Assembly (NCBI RefSeq): GCF_003574215.1
Contig: NZ_AP018558.1
Span: 406,001 to 470,000 of the forward strand
Direction of reading: 5' to 3'
Length of the DNA: 64,000 bases
From: Hydrogenophilus thermoluteolus
Lineage (GTDB): Bacteria; Pseudomonadota; Gammaproteobacteria; Burkholderiales; Rhodocyclaceae
The notes under the pieces were generated by a model. It ran no database searches, was not told the origin of the DNA, and was given only the letters and a program-made list of their open reading frames with translations. The first letter of the stretch is position 1. The number at the start of each line of letters is the position of its first letter. This document shows positions 20,569 through 29,883 of the stretch, piece after piece. Both the position numbers and the translations under genes were made by a program.

Positions 20569-22665
20569 GTGGCACGGAAAACGCCCATCGAACGCTACCG
20601 GAATATCGGGATCTCGGCGCACATCGACGCCGGGAAAACCACGACGACCGAGCGAATTCTCTTTTATACCGGCGTGAACCACAAGATCGGTGAGGTTCAC
20701 GACGGTGCTGCAACGATGGACTGGATGGAGCAGGAACAAGAGCGCGGGATCACGATCACCTCGGCGGCAACGACCTGCTTCTGGCGCGGGATGGACATGC
20801 AATTCCCGGAATACCGGTTCAACATCATCGATACCCCGGGGCACGTCGATTTCACGATCGAAGTCGAGCGCTCGATGCGCGTGCTCGACGGTGCGTGTAT
20901 GGTTTACTGTGCGGTCGGTGGCGTGCAGCCGCAGTCGGAAACGGTATGGCGGCAGGCGGAAAAATACCGTGTGCCTCGTCTCGCGTTCGTCAACAAGATG
21001 GACCGGCAAGGAGCCAACTTCTTCCGTGTCTATGAGCAGATGCGGGAGCGGCTCAAAGCCAACCCGATACCTATCGTCATTCCGATCGGTGCCGAAGAGA
21101 ACTTCGTCGGGGTCGTCGACCTCATCAAGATGAAAGCAATTCACTGGGATGAGGCGTCGCAAGGGACGAAGTTCGAGTATTACGATATCCCAGCTGAGTT
21201 GCGCGACCAAGCCGAAGAGTGGCGGGAAAAGATGATCGAAGCCGCCGCCGAAGCGAACGAAGAGTTGATGAACGCGTACCTCGAAAACGGGACGCTGAGT
21301 GAGGAGCAGATCGTCGCTGGGTTGCGTCAGCGGACCATTGCGTGCGAAATCCAACCGATGCTCTGCGGCTCTGCGTTCAAGAACAAAGGCGTTCAGCGCA
21401 TGCTCGACGCCGTGGTCGAATTTCTCCCCTCTCCGGTGGATATCCCGCCGGTGCAAGGGACCGACCTGGACGGCAATCCGGCTGAGCGTCGCGCCAGTGA
21501 CGATGAGAAATTCTGTGCGCTCGCGTTCAAATTGATGACCGACCCCTACGTCGGGCAGCTCACCTTCTTGCGCGTCTATTCGGGGGTTTTGAGCTCCGGC
21601 GATACGGTCCTCAACTCGAACAAAAACAAAAAAGAGCGCATCGGTCGCCTCTTGCAAATGCACGCGAACAACCGAAATGAGATCAAAGAGGTGCGTGCGG
21701 GCGACATTGCGGCCGCAGTCGGGCTCAAAGAGGTGATCACTGGGGAAACCCTGTGCGATCCGGCCGCGCCGATCAAGCTGGAATCGATGCAGTTCCCTGA
21801 GCCGGTGATTCACGTCGCGGTCGAACCCAAATCGAAGGCCGACCAAGAAAAAATGGGGATCGCACTGCAGCGCCTTGCGATGGAAGACCCGTCGTTCCGA
21901 GTGCGTACCGATGAAGAGTCGGGGCAGACGATCATCTCCGGGATGGGCGAGCTCCACCTCGAGATCATCGTCGACCGGATGCGCCGTGAGTTCAACGTCG
22001 AAGCGAACGTCGGTGCGCCGCAAGTAGCGTATCGTGAAGCGATTCGCAAGACGGTCGAGCAAGAGGGCAAATTCGTCAAGCAGACCGGTGGGCGCGGTCA
22101 GTACGGTCACGTCTGGATTCGCCTCGAACCGAACGAACCCGGCAAAGGGTACGAATTCATCGACGCGATCAAAGGCGGTGTGGTGCCGCGTGAATACATC
22201 CCGGCGGTCGACAAAGGGATCCAGGAGGCGATGCAATCGGGCGTACTTGCGGGGTACCCGGTCGTCGACTTCAAAGTGACCCTCTTCGACGGTTCGTACC
22301 ACGAGGTGGACTCGAACGAAAACGCGTTCCGGATGGCAGCGTCCATCGCATTCAAAGAGGCGATGAAGAAGGCCGATCCGGTGTTGCTCGAGCCGATGAT
22401 GGCGGTCGAAGTCGAAACACCGGAAGAGTTCATGGGTAACGTGATGGGTGACCTTTCGGCACGCCGGGGCATCGTCCAAGGGATGGACGATTTGCCGGGT
22501 GGGATGAAGGTGATCCGCGCCGAGGTGCCGCTTGCCGAAATGTTCGGCTACGCAACGCAACTGCGGTCGCTCACCCAAGGTCGTGCTACCTACTCGATGG
22601 AGTTCAAGCATTACGCTGAAGCACCGCGTAACGTTGCCGAAGCGGTGATCAATGCGCGCAAATGA
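20569..22665 (+). CDS. fusA: Elongation factor G
   Basis: Translocation GTPase of 698 residues. G1 AHIDAGKTTTTERIL, switch II DTPGHVDFT and NKMDRQG are present, and domains II-V follow, with GRGQYGHVWIRLEP in domain IV and a C-terminal LRSLTQGRATYSMEF. The start is GTG 20569 (MARKTPIERYRNIG), preceded by AAAGGA. tuf copy 2 follows 35 bases on. Confidence 0.99.
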   Translation: MARKTPIERYRNIGISAHIDAGKTTTTERILFYTGVNHKIGEVHDGAATMDWMEQEQERGITITSAATTCFWRGMDMQFPEYRFNIIDTPGHVDFTIEVERSMRVLDGACMVYCAVGGVQPQSETVWRQAEKYRVPRLAFVNKMDRQGANFFRVYEQMRERLKANPIPIVIPIGAEENFVGVVDLIKMKAIHWDEASQGTKFEYYDIPAELRDQAEEWREKMIEAAAEANEELMNAYLENGTLSEEQIVAGLRQRTIACEIQPMLCGSAFKNKGVQRMLDAVVEFLPSPVDIPPVQGTDLDGNPAERRASDDEKFCALAFKLMTDPYVGQLTFLRVYSGVLSSGDTVLNSNKNKKERIGRLLQMHANNRNEIKEVRAGDIAAAVGLKEVITGETLCDPAAPIKLESMQFPEPVIHVAVEPKSKADQEKMGIALQRLAMEDPSFRVRTDEESGQTIISGMGELHLEIIVDRMRREFNVEANVGAPQVAYREAIRKTVEQEGKFVKQTGGRGQYGHVWIRLEPNEPGKGYEFIDAIKGGVVPREYIPAVDKGIQEAMQSGVLAGYPVVDFKVTLFDGSYHEVDSNENAFRMAASIAFKEAMKKADPVLLEPMMAVEVETPEEFMGNVMGDLSARRGIVQGMDDLPGGMKVIRAEVPLAEMFGYATQLRSLTQGRATYSMEFKHYAEAPRNVAEAVINARK

Positions 22666-22700
22666 TCGATGGTGACCATCTTTTGAAGGAGTGAAACGAA

Positions 22701-23891
<1,191 letters not shown>

Positions 23892-23899
23892 TCGATTTG

Positions 23900-23908
23900 T
23901 GATATGAT
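23900..23908 (+). promoter_or_regulatory. Extended -10 promoter before rpsJ
   Basis: TG-A-TATGAT at 23900-23908 lies nine bases after the tuf stop, with no good -35. Transcription would start near 23915, inside the following hairpin. Confidence 0.5.
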
Positions 23909-23912
23909 TCGT

Positions 23913-23941
23913 GCCCTCGCATCTGCGAGGGCCTTTCTTTT
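23913..23941 (+). terminator. Terminator after tuf copy 2
   Basis: GCCCTCGC (23913-23920), loop ATCT and GCGAGGGC (23925-23932), then CTTTCTTTT. A strong 8-bp GC stem with a T-rich tail closing the str operon 19 bases before rpsJ. Confidence 0.75.
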
Positions 23942-23960
23942 GTTCTTTGAGGATATCGAG

Positions 23961-24272
23961 ATGAAAACGCAAAAGATCCGGATTCGCCTCAAGGCGTTCG
24001 ATTACCGGTTGATCGACCTTTCCGCGGCGCAAATCGTCGATGCGGTCAAGCGCACGGGCGCGGTCGTTCGTGGTCCCGTTCCGCTGCCAACCAAAATCGA
24101 ACGCTACAACGTGTTGCGCTCTCCGCACGTCAATAAAAAGTCGATGGATCAGTTCGAGATTCGTACCCACCATCGCTTGCTCGATATCGTAGACCCAACG
24201 GACAAGACCGTCGACGCGCTTTCGAAGCTCGACCTTCCTGCCGGGGTTGACGTCGATATCAAATTGCTCTAA
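23961..24272 (+). CDS. rpsJ: 30S ribosomal protein uS10
   Basis: A 103-residue head protein that also serves as NusE in antitermination with NusB and NusG. QKIRIRLKAFDYRLIDLSA, VRGPVPLPTKIERY and EIRTHHRLLDIVDPT are diagnostic. I use ATG 23961 (GAGGATATCGAG before it); the frame upstream runs into the terminator. It lies between two terminator-like hairpins, unlike the E. coli operon where rplC follows directly. Confidence 0.98.
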   Translation: MKTQKIRIRLKAFDYRLIDLSAAQIVDAVKRTGAVVRGPVPLPTKIERYNVLRSPHVNKKSMDQFEIRTHHRLLDIVDPTDKTVDALSKLDLPAGVDVDIKLL

Positions 24273-24287
24273 GCATAACCATTTTTG

Positions 24288-24296
24288 TGCTACAAT
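24288..24296 (+). promoter_or_regulatory. Extended -10 promoter before rplC
   Basis: TG-C-TACAAT at 24288-24296, 16 bases after the rpsJ stop, with no clear -35. Start near 24303 falls in the loop of the next hairpin. The same TGCTACAAT string precedes tRNA-Pro at 41159-41167. Confidence 0.5.
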
Positions 24297-24321
24297 GCTG
24301 CGTTCATCCGACGCAGCTTTT
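24297..24321 (+). terminator. Terminator between rpsJ and rplC
   Basis: GCTGCGT (24297-24303), loop TCATCCG and ACGCAGC (24311-24317), then TTTT and further T-rich sequence. It would end or attenuate rpsJ transcripts; transcripts beginning in its loop escape it. Confidence 0.65.
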
Positions 24322-24368
24322 GTGTTTTGGTAACCTCCGGTCAATCGTAACCGGAATAGGAGATAAAA

Positions 24369-25013
24369 ATGAGTCTTGGCCTTGTTGCACGCAAGGTCGG
24401 CATGACCCGCATTTTTACCGAGGACGGGCAGAGTATTCCCGTAACGGTATTGGCGGCTGCCGGCAATCGCGTTGTTCAGATCAAGTCTCCCGAAACCGAC
24501 GGCTATGCAGCCGTGCAAGTGGGTTTCGGGGAGCGTCGCCCCATTCGGGTCACGAAACCGCTCGCAGGTCATTTTGCCAAGGCGGGTGTCACTCCGGCTA
24601 AGGTACTCCGCGAATTTCGTGTCGACCCGGCTGAACTCGAGCAGTTCAAGCCCGGTGACACCCTTTCGGTCGAACGCTTCCAGGTCGGGCAAAAGGTCGA
24701 TGTTACCGGCCGCTCGATCGGGAAAGGGTTTGCAGGTGCGATCAAGCGACACAACTTCAGTTCGAACCGCGCGTCGCACGGCAACTCGATTACCACCAAT
24801 GCACCGGGTTCGATCGGTATGGCGCAAGACCCGGGTCGCGTCTTCCCGGGTAAGCGGATGGCGGGGCATCTGGGTGACGAAACCGTCACGGTGCAAAACC
24901 TGGAAGTGGTGCGGGTCGATGCCGAGCGTCAACTCATCTGGGTCAAGGGGGCGGTCCCTGGCGCGAAAGGTCGCGAGGTGATCGTTCGTCCCGCAGTGAA
25001 GGCCAAAGGCTAA
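24369..25013 (+). CDS. rplC: 50S ribosomal protein uL3
   Basis: Early-assembly 23S-binding protein, 214 residues. LVARKVGMTRIFTEDGQSIP, the central GFAGAIKRHNFSSNRASHGN loop reaching towards the peptidyl-transferase centre and PGRVFPGKRMAGHLGDETVT are intact. The glutamine of the SIGMAQDPGRV stretch is the site that PrmB methylates in enterobacteria. Confidence 0.98.
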   Translation: MSLGLVARKVGMTRIFTEDGQSIPVTVLAAAGNRVVQIKSPETDGYAAVQVGFGERRPIRVTKPLAGHFAKAGVTPAKVLREFRVDPAELEQFKPGDTLSVERFQVGQKVDVTGRSIGKGFAGAIKRHNFSSNRASHGNSITTNAPGSIGMAQDPGRVFPGKRMAGHLGDETVTVQNLEVVRVDAERQLIWVKGAVPGAKGREVIVRPAVKAKG

Positions 25014-25024
25014 GCGAGGCGACG

Positions 25025-25651
25025 ATGGAATTGAAACTACTCGATACGAATGGTCAAGAGGCAGGCGCAGTGACCGTCTCGGACCAGCTTTTTGGTCGCG
25101 AATTCAACGAGCCGCTCGTCCATCAGGTCGTGGTGGCGTACATGGCCAATGCGCGTCGGGGCACGCGGGCGCAAAAAGACCGTTCGCAAGTGAAACACTC
25201 CACACGCAAGCCCTGGCGGCAAAAGGGTACCGGCCGTGCGCGTGCCGGGATGACCTCGAGCCCGTTGTGGCGTGGAGGTGGGAAGGTTTTCCCGAGTACT
25301 CCGGACGAAAATTTTTCTCATAAAGTCAACCGGAAGATGTACCGCGCTGCGATGGCGTCGATTTTGTCGGAATTGGCGCGCCAGGGGCGGCTTGCGGTTG
25401 TCGATGGTTTCGATGTCTCGGCTCCGAAGACCAAGCTGGTCGTCGAAAAGCTCAGGGCGATGGGGGTCTATGATCGCAATGTCCTCCTTGTCACCGAACA
25501 GCTCAGCGAAAACCTGCTGTTGGGTAGCCGTAATTTGAAGAACGTGTTGGCGCTGGAAGCGCACGAGGTCGATCCGGTCGCGCTGGTTCATTTCGACTTG
25601 GTGTTGGTGACCAAGGGCGCCCTCGAAAAATTCCAGGAGATGTGGCAATGA
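25025..25651 (+). CDS. rplD: 50S ribosomal protein uL4
   Basis: Exit-tunnel protein of 208 residues; in E. coli also the repressor of the S10 operon. The tunnel loop RKPWRQKGTGRARAGMTSSP with the macrolide-sensitive KGTGRAR residues is wild type. The stop overlaps the rplW ATG (ATGA). Confidence 0.97.
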   Translation: MELKLLDTNGQEAGAVTVSDQLFGREFNEPLVHQVVVAYMANARRGTRAQKDRSQVKHSTRKPWRQKGTGRARAGMTSSPLWRGGGKVFPSTPDENFSHKVNRKMYRAAMASILSELARQGRLAVVDGFDVSAPKTKLVVEKLRAMGVYDRNVLLVTEQLSENLLLGSRNLKNVLALEAHEVDPVALVHFDLVLVTKGALEKFQEMWQ

Positions 25652-25956
25652 GTGCGCTCAAGGAACGCCATTATCAGGTACTGCTGGCACCGGTGATTTC
25701 CGAAAAATCGACGATGCTGGCTGAGACGCGCAATACCGTCGTCTTTCGGGTAGCGCCTGATGCAGAAAAGCACGAAATCAAAGCGGCTGTGGAAGGCCTC
25801 TTCAACGTTCGGGTGCAAGGGGTGCGCGTCGTCAATGTGAAAGGCAAGGTGAAGCGTTTCGGCCGTTTTGCTGGTCGCCGCGCCAATGTTCGTAAGGCTT
25901 ACGTGACGCTCGAGCCCGGTCAAGAGCTCGATTTCGTCATGGGTGGGAGTGCGTAA
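25648..25956 (+). CDS. rplW: 50S ribosomal protein uL23
   Basis: Tunnel-exit protein and docking site for trigger factor and SRP, 102 residues from ATG 25648. A GTG two codons earlier is in frame, but the ATGA overlap with rplD favours the ATG. ERHYQVLLAPVISEKST, TVVFRVAPDAEKHEIKAAVE and the basic VKGKVKRFGRFAGRR loop identify it. Confidence 0.96.
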   Translation: MSALKERHYQVLLAPVISEKSTMLAETRNTVVFRVAPDAEKHEIKAAVEGLFNVRVQGVRVVNVKGKVKRFGRFAGRRANVRKAYVTLEPGQELDFVMGGSA

Positions 25957-25958
25957 TC

Positions 25959-26786
25959 ATGCCGATCGTCAAGCTGAAACCAACCTCTCCGGGTCGGCGC
26001 CACGTCGTCAAAGTGGTCCATCCGCATCTGCACAAAGGTGAGCCGTACGCACCGCTCGTCGAAGCACAAACACGCAAAGCGGGCCGCAACAATGTCGGTC
26101 GCATCACCACCCGGCACAAAGGGGGTGGTCACAAACGCCATTATCGGATCATCGATTTCCGTCGCAATAAAGACGGCATTCCTGCCAAAGTCGAACGGAT
26201 CGAATACGATCCCAACCGTACGGCGCACATTGCACTGATTTGTTACACCGACGGCGAACGTCGCTACATTCTCGCCCCCAAGGGACTCGAAGCGGGGATG
26301 GTGGTCGAAAGTGGCCCGCAGGCCCCGATTCGTGTCGGAAATGCGCTCCCGTTGCGTTCGATCCCAGTTGGGACCACGATTCACAACATCGAACTTCAGC
26401 CCGGTAAGGGTGGGCAGTTGGCCCGCGCTGCGGGCGCTTCCGCGATGCTGGTCGGTCGCGACGGTGGCTATGCTCAGATCCGCCTCCGTTCCGGTGAAGT
26501 GCGTCGCGTCCCGATGGAGTGCCGTGCCACGATCGGCGAGGTCTCCAACAGTGAGCACAACCTGGAGAAACTGGGCAAAGCCGGGGCCTCGCGCTGGCGC
26601 GGGATCCGTCCGACCGTCCGTGGTGTTGCGATGAACCCGATCGATCACCCGCATGGTGGTGGTGAAGGCCGTACGGGTACGGGTGGGCCTCCCGTCAGCC
26701 CATGGGGTTGGCAGACCAAAGGGTATCGGACGCGTAAGAACAAGCGTACGGACGGCATGATCATTCAAAGCCGTCATAAACGGTAA
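25959..26786 (+). CDS. rplB: 50S ribosomal protein uL2
   Basis: A 275-residue 23S-binding protein essential for peptidyl transferase. GRITTRHKGGGHKRHYRIID, EYDPNRTAHIALICY and the C-terminal RGVAMNPIDHPHGGGEGRTG, with the histidine linked to peptidyl-transferase activity, are intact. It starts two bases after rplW. Confidence 0.98.
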   Translation: MPIVKLKPTSPGRRHVVKVVHPHLHKGEPYAPLVEAQTRKAGRNNVGRITTRHKGGGHKRHYRIIDFRRNKDGIPAKVERIEYDPNRTAHIALICYTDGERRYILAPKGLEAGMVVESGPQAPIRVGNALPLRSIPVGTTIHNIELQPGKGGQLARAAGASAMLVGRDGGYAQIRLRSGEVRRVPMECRATIGEVSNSEHNLEKLGKAGASRWRGIRPTVRGVAMNPIDHPHGGGEGRTGTGGPPVSPWGWQTKGYRTRKNKRTDGMIIQSRHKR

Positions 26787-26796
26787 GGGGTAAGCA

Positions 26797-27072
26797 ATGG
26801 CACGTTCAGTGAAGAAAGGGCCTTTCGTCGACGCCCACCTCCTCAAAAAGGTCGAGGCGGCGCGCGCGAAAAGCGACAAGCGGCCGATCAAAACCTGGTC
26901 GCGTCGCTCGACGATCCTGCCGGAATTCATCGGGTTGACCTTTGCGGTGCATAACGGTCGGCAACACGTTCCGGTTTTCGTCACCGAAGCGATGGTCGGC
27001 CACAAGTTGGGTGAATTCTCCTTCACCCGTACCTTCAAAGGGCACGCAGCCGGTAAGAAGGCGAAACGGTAA
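26797..27072 (+). CDS. rpsS: 30S ribosomal protein uS19
   Basis: Head protein of 91 residues contacting the A-site finger. MARSVKKGPFVDAHLLKKVE, TWSRRSTILPEFIGLTFAVH and GHKLGEFSFTRTFKGHA are all standard. It lies 10 bases after rplB and 11 before rplV. Confidence 0.98.
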   Translation: MARSVKKGPFVDAHLLKKVEAARAKSDKRPIKTWSRRSTILPEFIGLTFAVHNGRQHVPVFVTEAMVGHKLGEFSFTRTFKGHAAGKKAKR

Positions 27073-27083
27073 GGAGCGAAGCG

Positions 27084-27416
27084 ATGAAAACCACACGAGC
27101 AGTGATTCGCGGCGTGCGCCTTTCGCCACAAAAAGGCCGCCTGGTTGCCGACGTGATTCGCGGCAAGCCCGTTGCCGAGGCGCTCAACATCCTCGAGTTC
27201 ATGCCTCAGAAAGGGGCGAAGATCATCAAAAAAGCGTTGCTTTCGGCGATTGCCAACGCCGAGCACAACGATGGCGCCGACATCGACGCCCTCAAAGTGG
27301 TCCGCATCCACGTCGAGAAAGGCTTTGTGTTGAAGCGCTTCGCTGCGCGCGCCAAAGGGCGCGGGACTCGGATCTTGAAGCCGACGTCGCATATCTATGT
27401 GACCGTGGGCGAGTAA
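27084..27416 (+). CDS. rplV: 50S ribosomal protein uL22
   Basis: Exit-tunnel protein, 110 residues. TRAVIRGVRLSPQKGRLVAD, AIANAEHNDGADIDALKV and the C-terminal beta-hairpin (VLKRFAARAKGRGTRILKP), whose tip lines the tunnel and can mutate to macrolide resistance, are intact. Confidence 0.98.
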   Translation: MKTTRAVIRGVRLSPQKGRLVADVIRGKPVAEALNILEFMPQKGAKIIKKALLSAIANAEHNDGADIDALKVVRIHVEKGFVLKRFAARAKGRGTRILKPTSHIYVTVGE

Positions 27417-27428
27417 GGAGAAGCATCG

Positions 27429-28196
27429 ATGGGACAGAAGATTCATCCAACCGGCTTTCGCCTCGCGGTCACGCGCGATTGGGTCTCGCGTTGGTATGCG
27501 CCGAGTAAAGCGTTTGCACCGACGCTCCAAGCCGACGTCGCGCTGCGCCGCTATCTCAAAGAGCGTCTCAAGCATGCGGCAGTGAGCCGGATCGTGATCG
27601 AGCGCCCGGCCAAAGCGGCAAAAATCACGATTCATACCGCTCGCCCAGGGGTTGTGATCGGCAAGAAAGGCGAGGACATCGAAAAGCTGCGTCAAGAGGT
27701 TTCCGAACGCTTGGGTATTCCTGCCCAGGTCTCGATCGAAGAGGTGCGCAAGCCGGAACTCGACGCGCAATTGGTCGCCGAGTCGATCGCCAATCAGCTC
27801 GAAAAGAGGATCCAGTTCCGCCGAGCGATGAAGCGCGCGATGCAAAGCGCGATGCGCTTGGGCGCCAAGGGGATCAAGGTGATGACCTCGGGGCGACTGA
27901 ACGGGGCGGAGATTGCCCGTTCGGAATGGTATCGCGAGGGTCGTGTGCCGCTGCACACGTTGCGCGCCGACATCGATTACGGATTTGCGGAAGCGCGTAC
28001 CACCTATGGGGTGATTGGCGTCAAGGTATGGATTTACAAAGGGGACGTGCTCAATCGTAACCAGTCGCCCGTTGCGGCGTCCTCTGAAGAACCGCGCAAA
28101 TCGCGCCGTGCTACACGGGAAAACACGCGTCGTGCTCGGGCTGGCCGCGCGTCGGCAAAATCGGGAGTGAACCATGCTGCAACCGAAACGAACTAA
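27429..28196 (+). CDS. rpsC: 30S ribosomal protein uS3
   Basis: mRNA-entry-channel protein with a KH domain. MGQKIHPTGFRLAVTRDW, HTARPGVVIGKKGEDIEKLR and GAKGIKVMTSGRLNGAEIAR are conserved. At 255 residues it is about 20 longer than E. coli S3 because of a basic, Ser/Arg/Ala-rich tail after about residue 212. That tail reads 23 bases into rplP, so the rplP start lies inside this gene. Confidence 0.97.
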   Translation: MGQKIHPTGFRLAVTRDWVSRWYAPSKAFAPTLQADVALRRYLKERLKHAAVSRIVIERPAKAAKITIHTARPGVVIGKKGEDIEKLRQEVSERLGIPAQVSIEEVRKPELDAQLVAESIANQLEKRIQFRRAMKRAMQSAMRLGAKGIKVMTSGRLNGAEIARSEWYREGRVPLHTLRADIDYGFAEARTTYGVIGVKVWIYKGDVLNRNQSPVAASSEEPRKSRRATRENTRRARAGRASAKSGVNHAATETN

Positions 28197-28590
28197 GTAT
28201 CGTAAGGTCCAGAAAGGGCGCAACAAAGGGATCGCTACGCGCGGGACCGAGGTCTCGTTCGGAGAGTTCGGTTTGAAAGCCGTTGGGCGTGGTCGCCTTA
28301 CGGCACGTCAGATCGAAGCGGCACGTCGCGCGATGACCCGCCACATCAAACGGGGTGGTCGCATCTGGATCCGAGTCTTTCCGGACAAGCCAATCACGCA
28401 AAAACCGGCAGAGGTTCGGATGGGTAGCGGTAAAGGGAACCCCGAGTATTGGGTTGCGGAGATCCAACCGGGCAAAGTCCTCTATGAGATGGCCGGGGTC
28501 AGTGAAGAGTTGGCGCGTGAAGCGTTTCGCCTTGCCGCAGCGAAGTTGCCGTTCCGGACGATCGTCGTAACCCGACGGTTGGGGAGCTAA
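28174..28590 (+). CDS. rplP: 50S ribosomal protein uL16
   Basis: A-site-side large-subunit protein of 138 residues. MLQPKRTKYRKVQKGRNKG, RKVSFGEFG-like GTEVSFGEFGLKAVGRGRLT and RMGSGKGNPEYWVAEIQPGK identify it. The start overlaps rpsC by 23 bases and its GGGAG site is inside the rpsC tail. Confidence 0.97.
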   Translation: MLQPKRTKYRKVQKGRNKGIATRGTEVSFGEFGLKAVGRGRLTARQIEAARRAMTRHIKRGGRIWIRVFPDKPITQKPAEVRMGSGKGNPEYWVAEIQPGKVLYEMAGVSEELAREAFRLAAAKLPFRTIVVTRRLGS

Positions 28591-28592
28591 AC

Positions 28593-28787
28593 ATGAAAGC
28601 AAAGGATTTGAGAGAGAAATCGGTAGCCGAATTGAAAGAGGAGTTGCTGTCGTTGCGTAAAGCGCAATTCTCTTTGCGGATGCAGCTTGCAACACAGCAG
28701 CTCAGCAATACGGCGCAGATGCGCGCAGTGAAACGGGATATCGCGCGCGTCAAAACCGTGCTGGCAGAGAAAGGGGTACGGACATGA
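28593..28787 (+). CDS. rpmC: 50S ribosomal protein uL29
   Basis: A 64-residue, two-helix protein at the tunnel exit beside L23. MKAKDLREKSVAELKEELLS and QLATQQLSNTAQMRAVKRDI are typical. The stop overlaps the rpsQ ATG by four bases. Confidence 0.96.
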   Translation: MKAKDLREKSVAELKEELLSLRKAQFSLRMQLATQQLSNTAQMRAVKRDIARVKTVLAEKGVRT

Positions 28788-29056
28788 CCGGGAATCAAGG
28801 GGAAAAAAACCGTCGCCGGTTGCAAGGGAAGGTGATTTCCACGGCCAGGCAGAAGACGGTGACGGTGTTGGTCGAACGCCGTGAAGCGCACCCGCTCTAT
28901 GGCAAATATGTGACCAAATCGCGCAAGTTTCACGCCCATTGTGAAGATCCCAACGTGGCGCTGAACGATGTCGTCGAAATCGTCGAATCGCGCCCAATCT
29001 CCAAAACCAAGAGTTGGGTTGTTTCGCGAATCGTCACGAAAGCGGGTTTGGTGTAA
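28784..29056 (+). CDS. rpsQ: 30S ribosomal protein uS17
   Basis: OB-fold 16S-binding protein, 90 residues. RRRLQGKVISTARQKTVTVL, HPLYGKYVTKSRKFHAH and ESRPISKTKSWVV are conserved. It is the last gene of the S10 operon; a new promoter begins five bases after its stop. Confidence 0.97.
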   Translation: MTGNQGEKNRRRLQGKVISTARQKTVTVLVERREAHPLYGKYVTKSRKFHAHCEDPNVALNDVVEIVESRPISKTKSWVVSRIVTKAGLV

Positions 29057-29060
29057 GGTC

Positions 29061-29089
29061 TTGGCAAAATTCCGCAGCGACAGTATAAT
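29061..29089 (+). promoter_or_regulatory. Sigma-70 promoter for the spc operon (rplN onward)
   Basis: TTGGCA at 29061-29066, a 17-base spacer and a consensus TATAAT at 29084-29089. The best promoter match among the ribosomal operons here, in the 122-base gap between rpsQ and rplN. Confidence 0.8.
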
Positions 29090-29106
29090 TGATGATTCTG
29101 GTTGTG

Positions 29107-29134
29107 CGCCCCGCGTGAGCGGGGCGTCTTGTTC
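29107..29134 (+). terminator. Hairpin in the rplN leader
   Basis: CGCCCCGC (29107-29114), loop GTGA and GCGGGGCG (29119-29126), then TCTTGTTC. It would act on readthrough from rpsQ and, being downstream of the expected start near 29096, also on transcripts from the spc promoter: a possible attenuator. Confidence 0.55.
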
Positions 29135-29178
29135 CCAGTCCAATACTGTCCGCATTGCGGTATAAGTTGGAGTCAAAG

Positions 29179-29547
29179 ATGATTCAAATGCAGACCCTTC
29201 TCGAGGTCGCCGACAACAGTGGCGCGCGCAAGGTGATGTGCATCAAGGTTTTGGGTGGTTCGAAGCGCCGCTATGCCAACGTGGGCGACATTATCAAAGT
29301 CTCGGTCAAAGACGCGGCGCCACGTGGTCGTGTGAAAAAAGGCGACGTGTATAACGCTGTGGTCGTGCGCACGGCAAAAGGGGTTCGCCGTCCGGACGGT
29401 TCGCTCGTCAAGTTCGACGAAAACGCAGCTGTGCTCCTGAACAATAAATTGGAGCCGATCGGAACGCGTATCTTCGGCCCGGTGACGCGTGAATTGCGTA
29501 CCGAGCAGTTCATGAAAATCGTTTCGTTGGCTCCCGAAGTGATCTGA
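29179..29547 (+). CDS. rplN: 50S ribosomal protein uL14
   Basis: Large-subunit interface protein, 122 residues from ATG 29179 (MIQMQTLLEVADNSGARKV), preceded by TTGGAGT. The VKKGDVYNAVVVRTAKGVRR and SLVKFDENAAVLLNN segments are standard. First gene of the spc operon. Confidence 0.97.
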   Translation: MIQMQTLLEVADNSGARKVMCIKVLGGSKRRYANVGDIIKVSVKDAAPRGRVKKGDVYNAVVVRTAKGVRRPDGSLVKFDENAAVLLNNKLEPIGTRIFGPVTRELRTEQFMKIVSLAPEVI

Positions 29548-29555
29548 GGTGTGCC

Positions 29556-29873
29556 ATGCAGAAGATTCGGAAAGGTGACGAAGTCATCGTCATCGCAGGA
29601 AAAGACAAGGGACGCCGTGGCGTGGTCCAGAAGCGCGTCGGTGCAGACCGTGTCGTCGTCGCAGGCATCAATGTCGTCAAAAAACATGTGCGCCCAAATC
29701 CGTTGAAAGGTGAGCCGGGCGGGATCGTACCGAAAGAGATGCCCATCCATATCTCGAACGTGATGCTGTTCAATCCCAAAACTCAGAAAGGGGATCGGGT
29801 TGGCATCAAGATTCTGGAAGATGGTCGTAAGGTGCGGTTTTTCAAGAGCACCGGTGACCTGGTAGAAGCGTGA
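29556..29873 (+). CDS. rplX: 50S ribosomal protein uL24
   Basis: Assembly-initiator protein with a KOW motif, 105 residues. MQKIRKGDEVIVIAGKDKGR and the VNVVKKHVRP-like GINVVKKHVRPNP loop identify it. It lies eight bases after rplN. Confidence 0.97.
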   Translation: MQKIRKGDEVIVIAGKDKGRRGVVQKRVGADRVVVAGINVVKKHVRPNPLKGEPGGIVPKEMPIHISNVMLFNPKTQKGDRVGIKILEDGRKVRFFKSTGDLVEA

Positions 29874-29883
29874 GGACACGACG

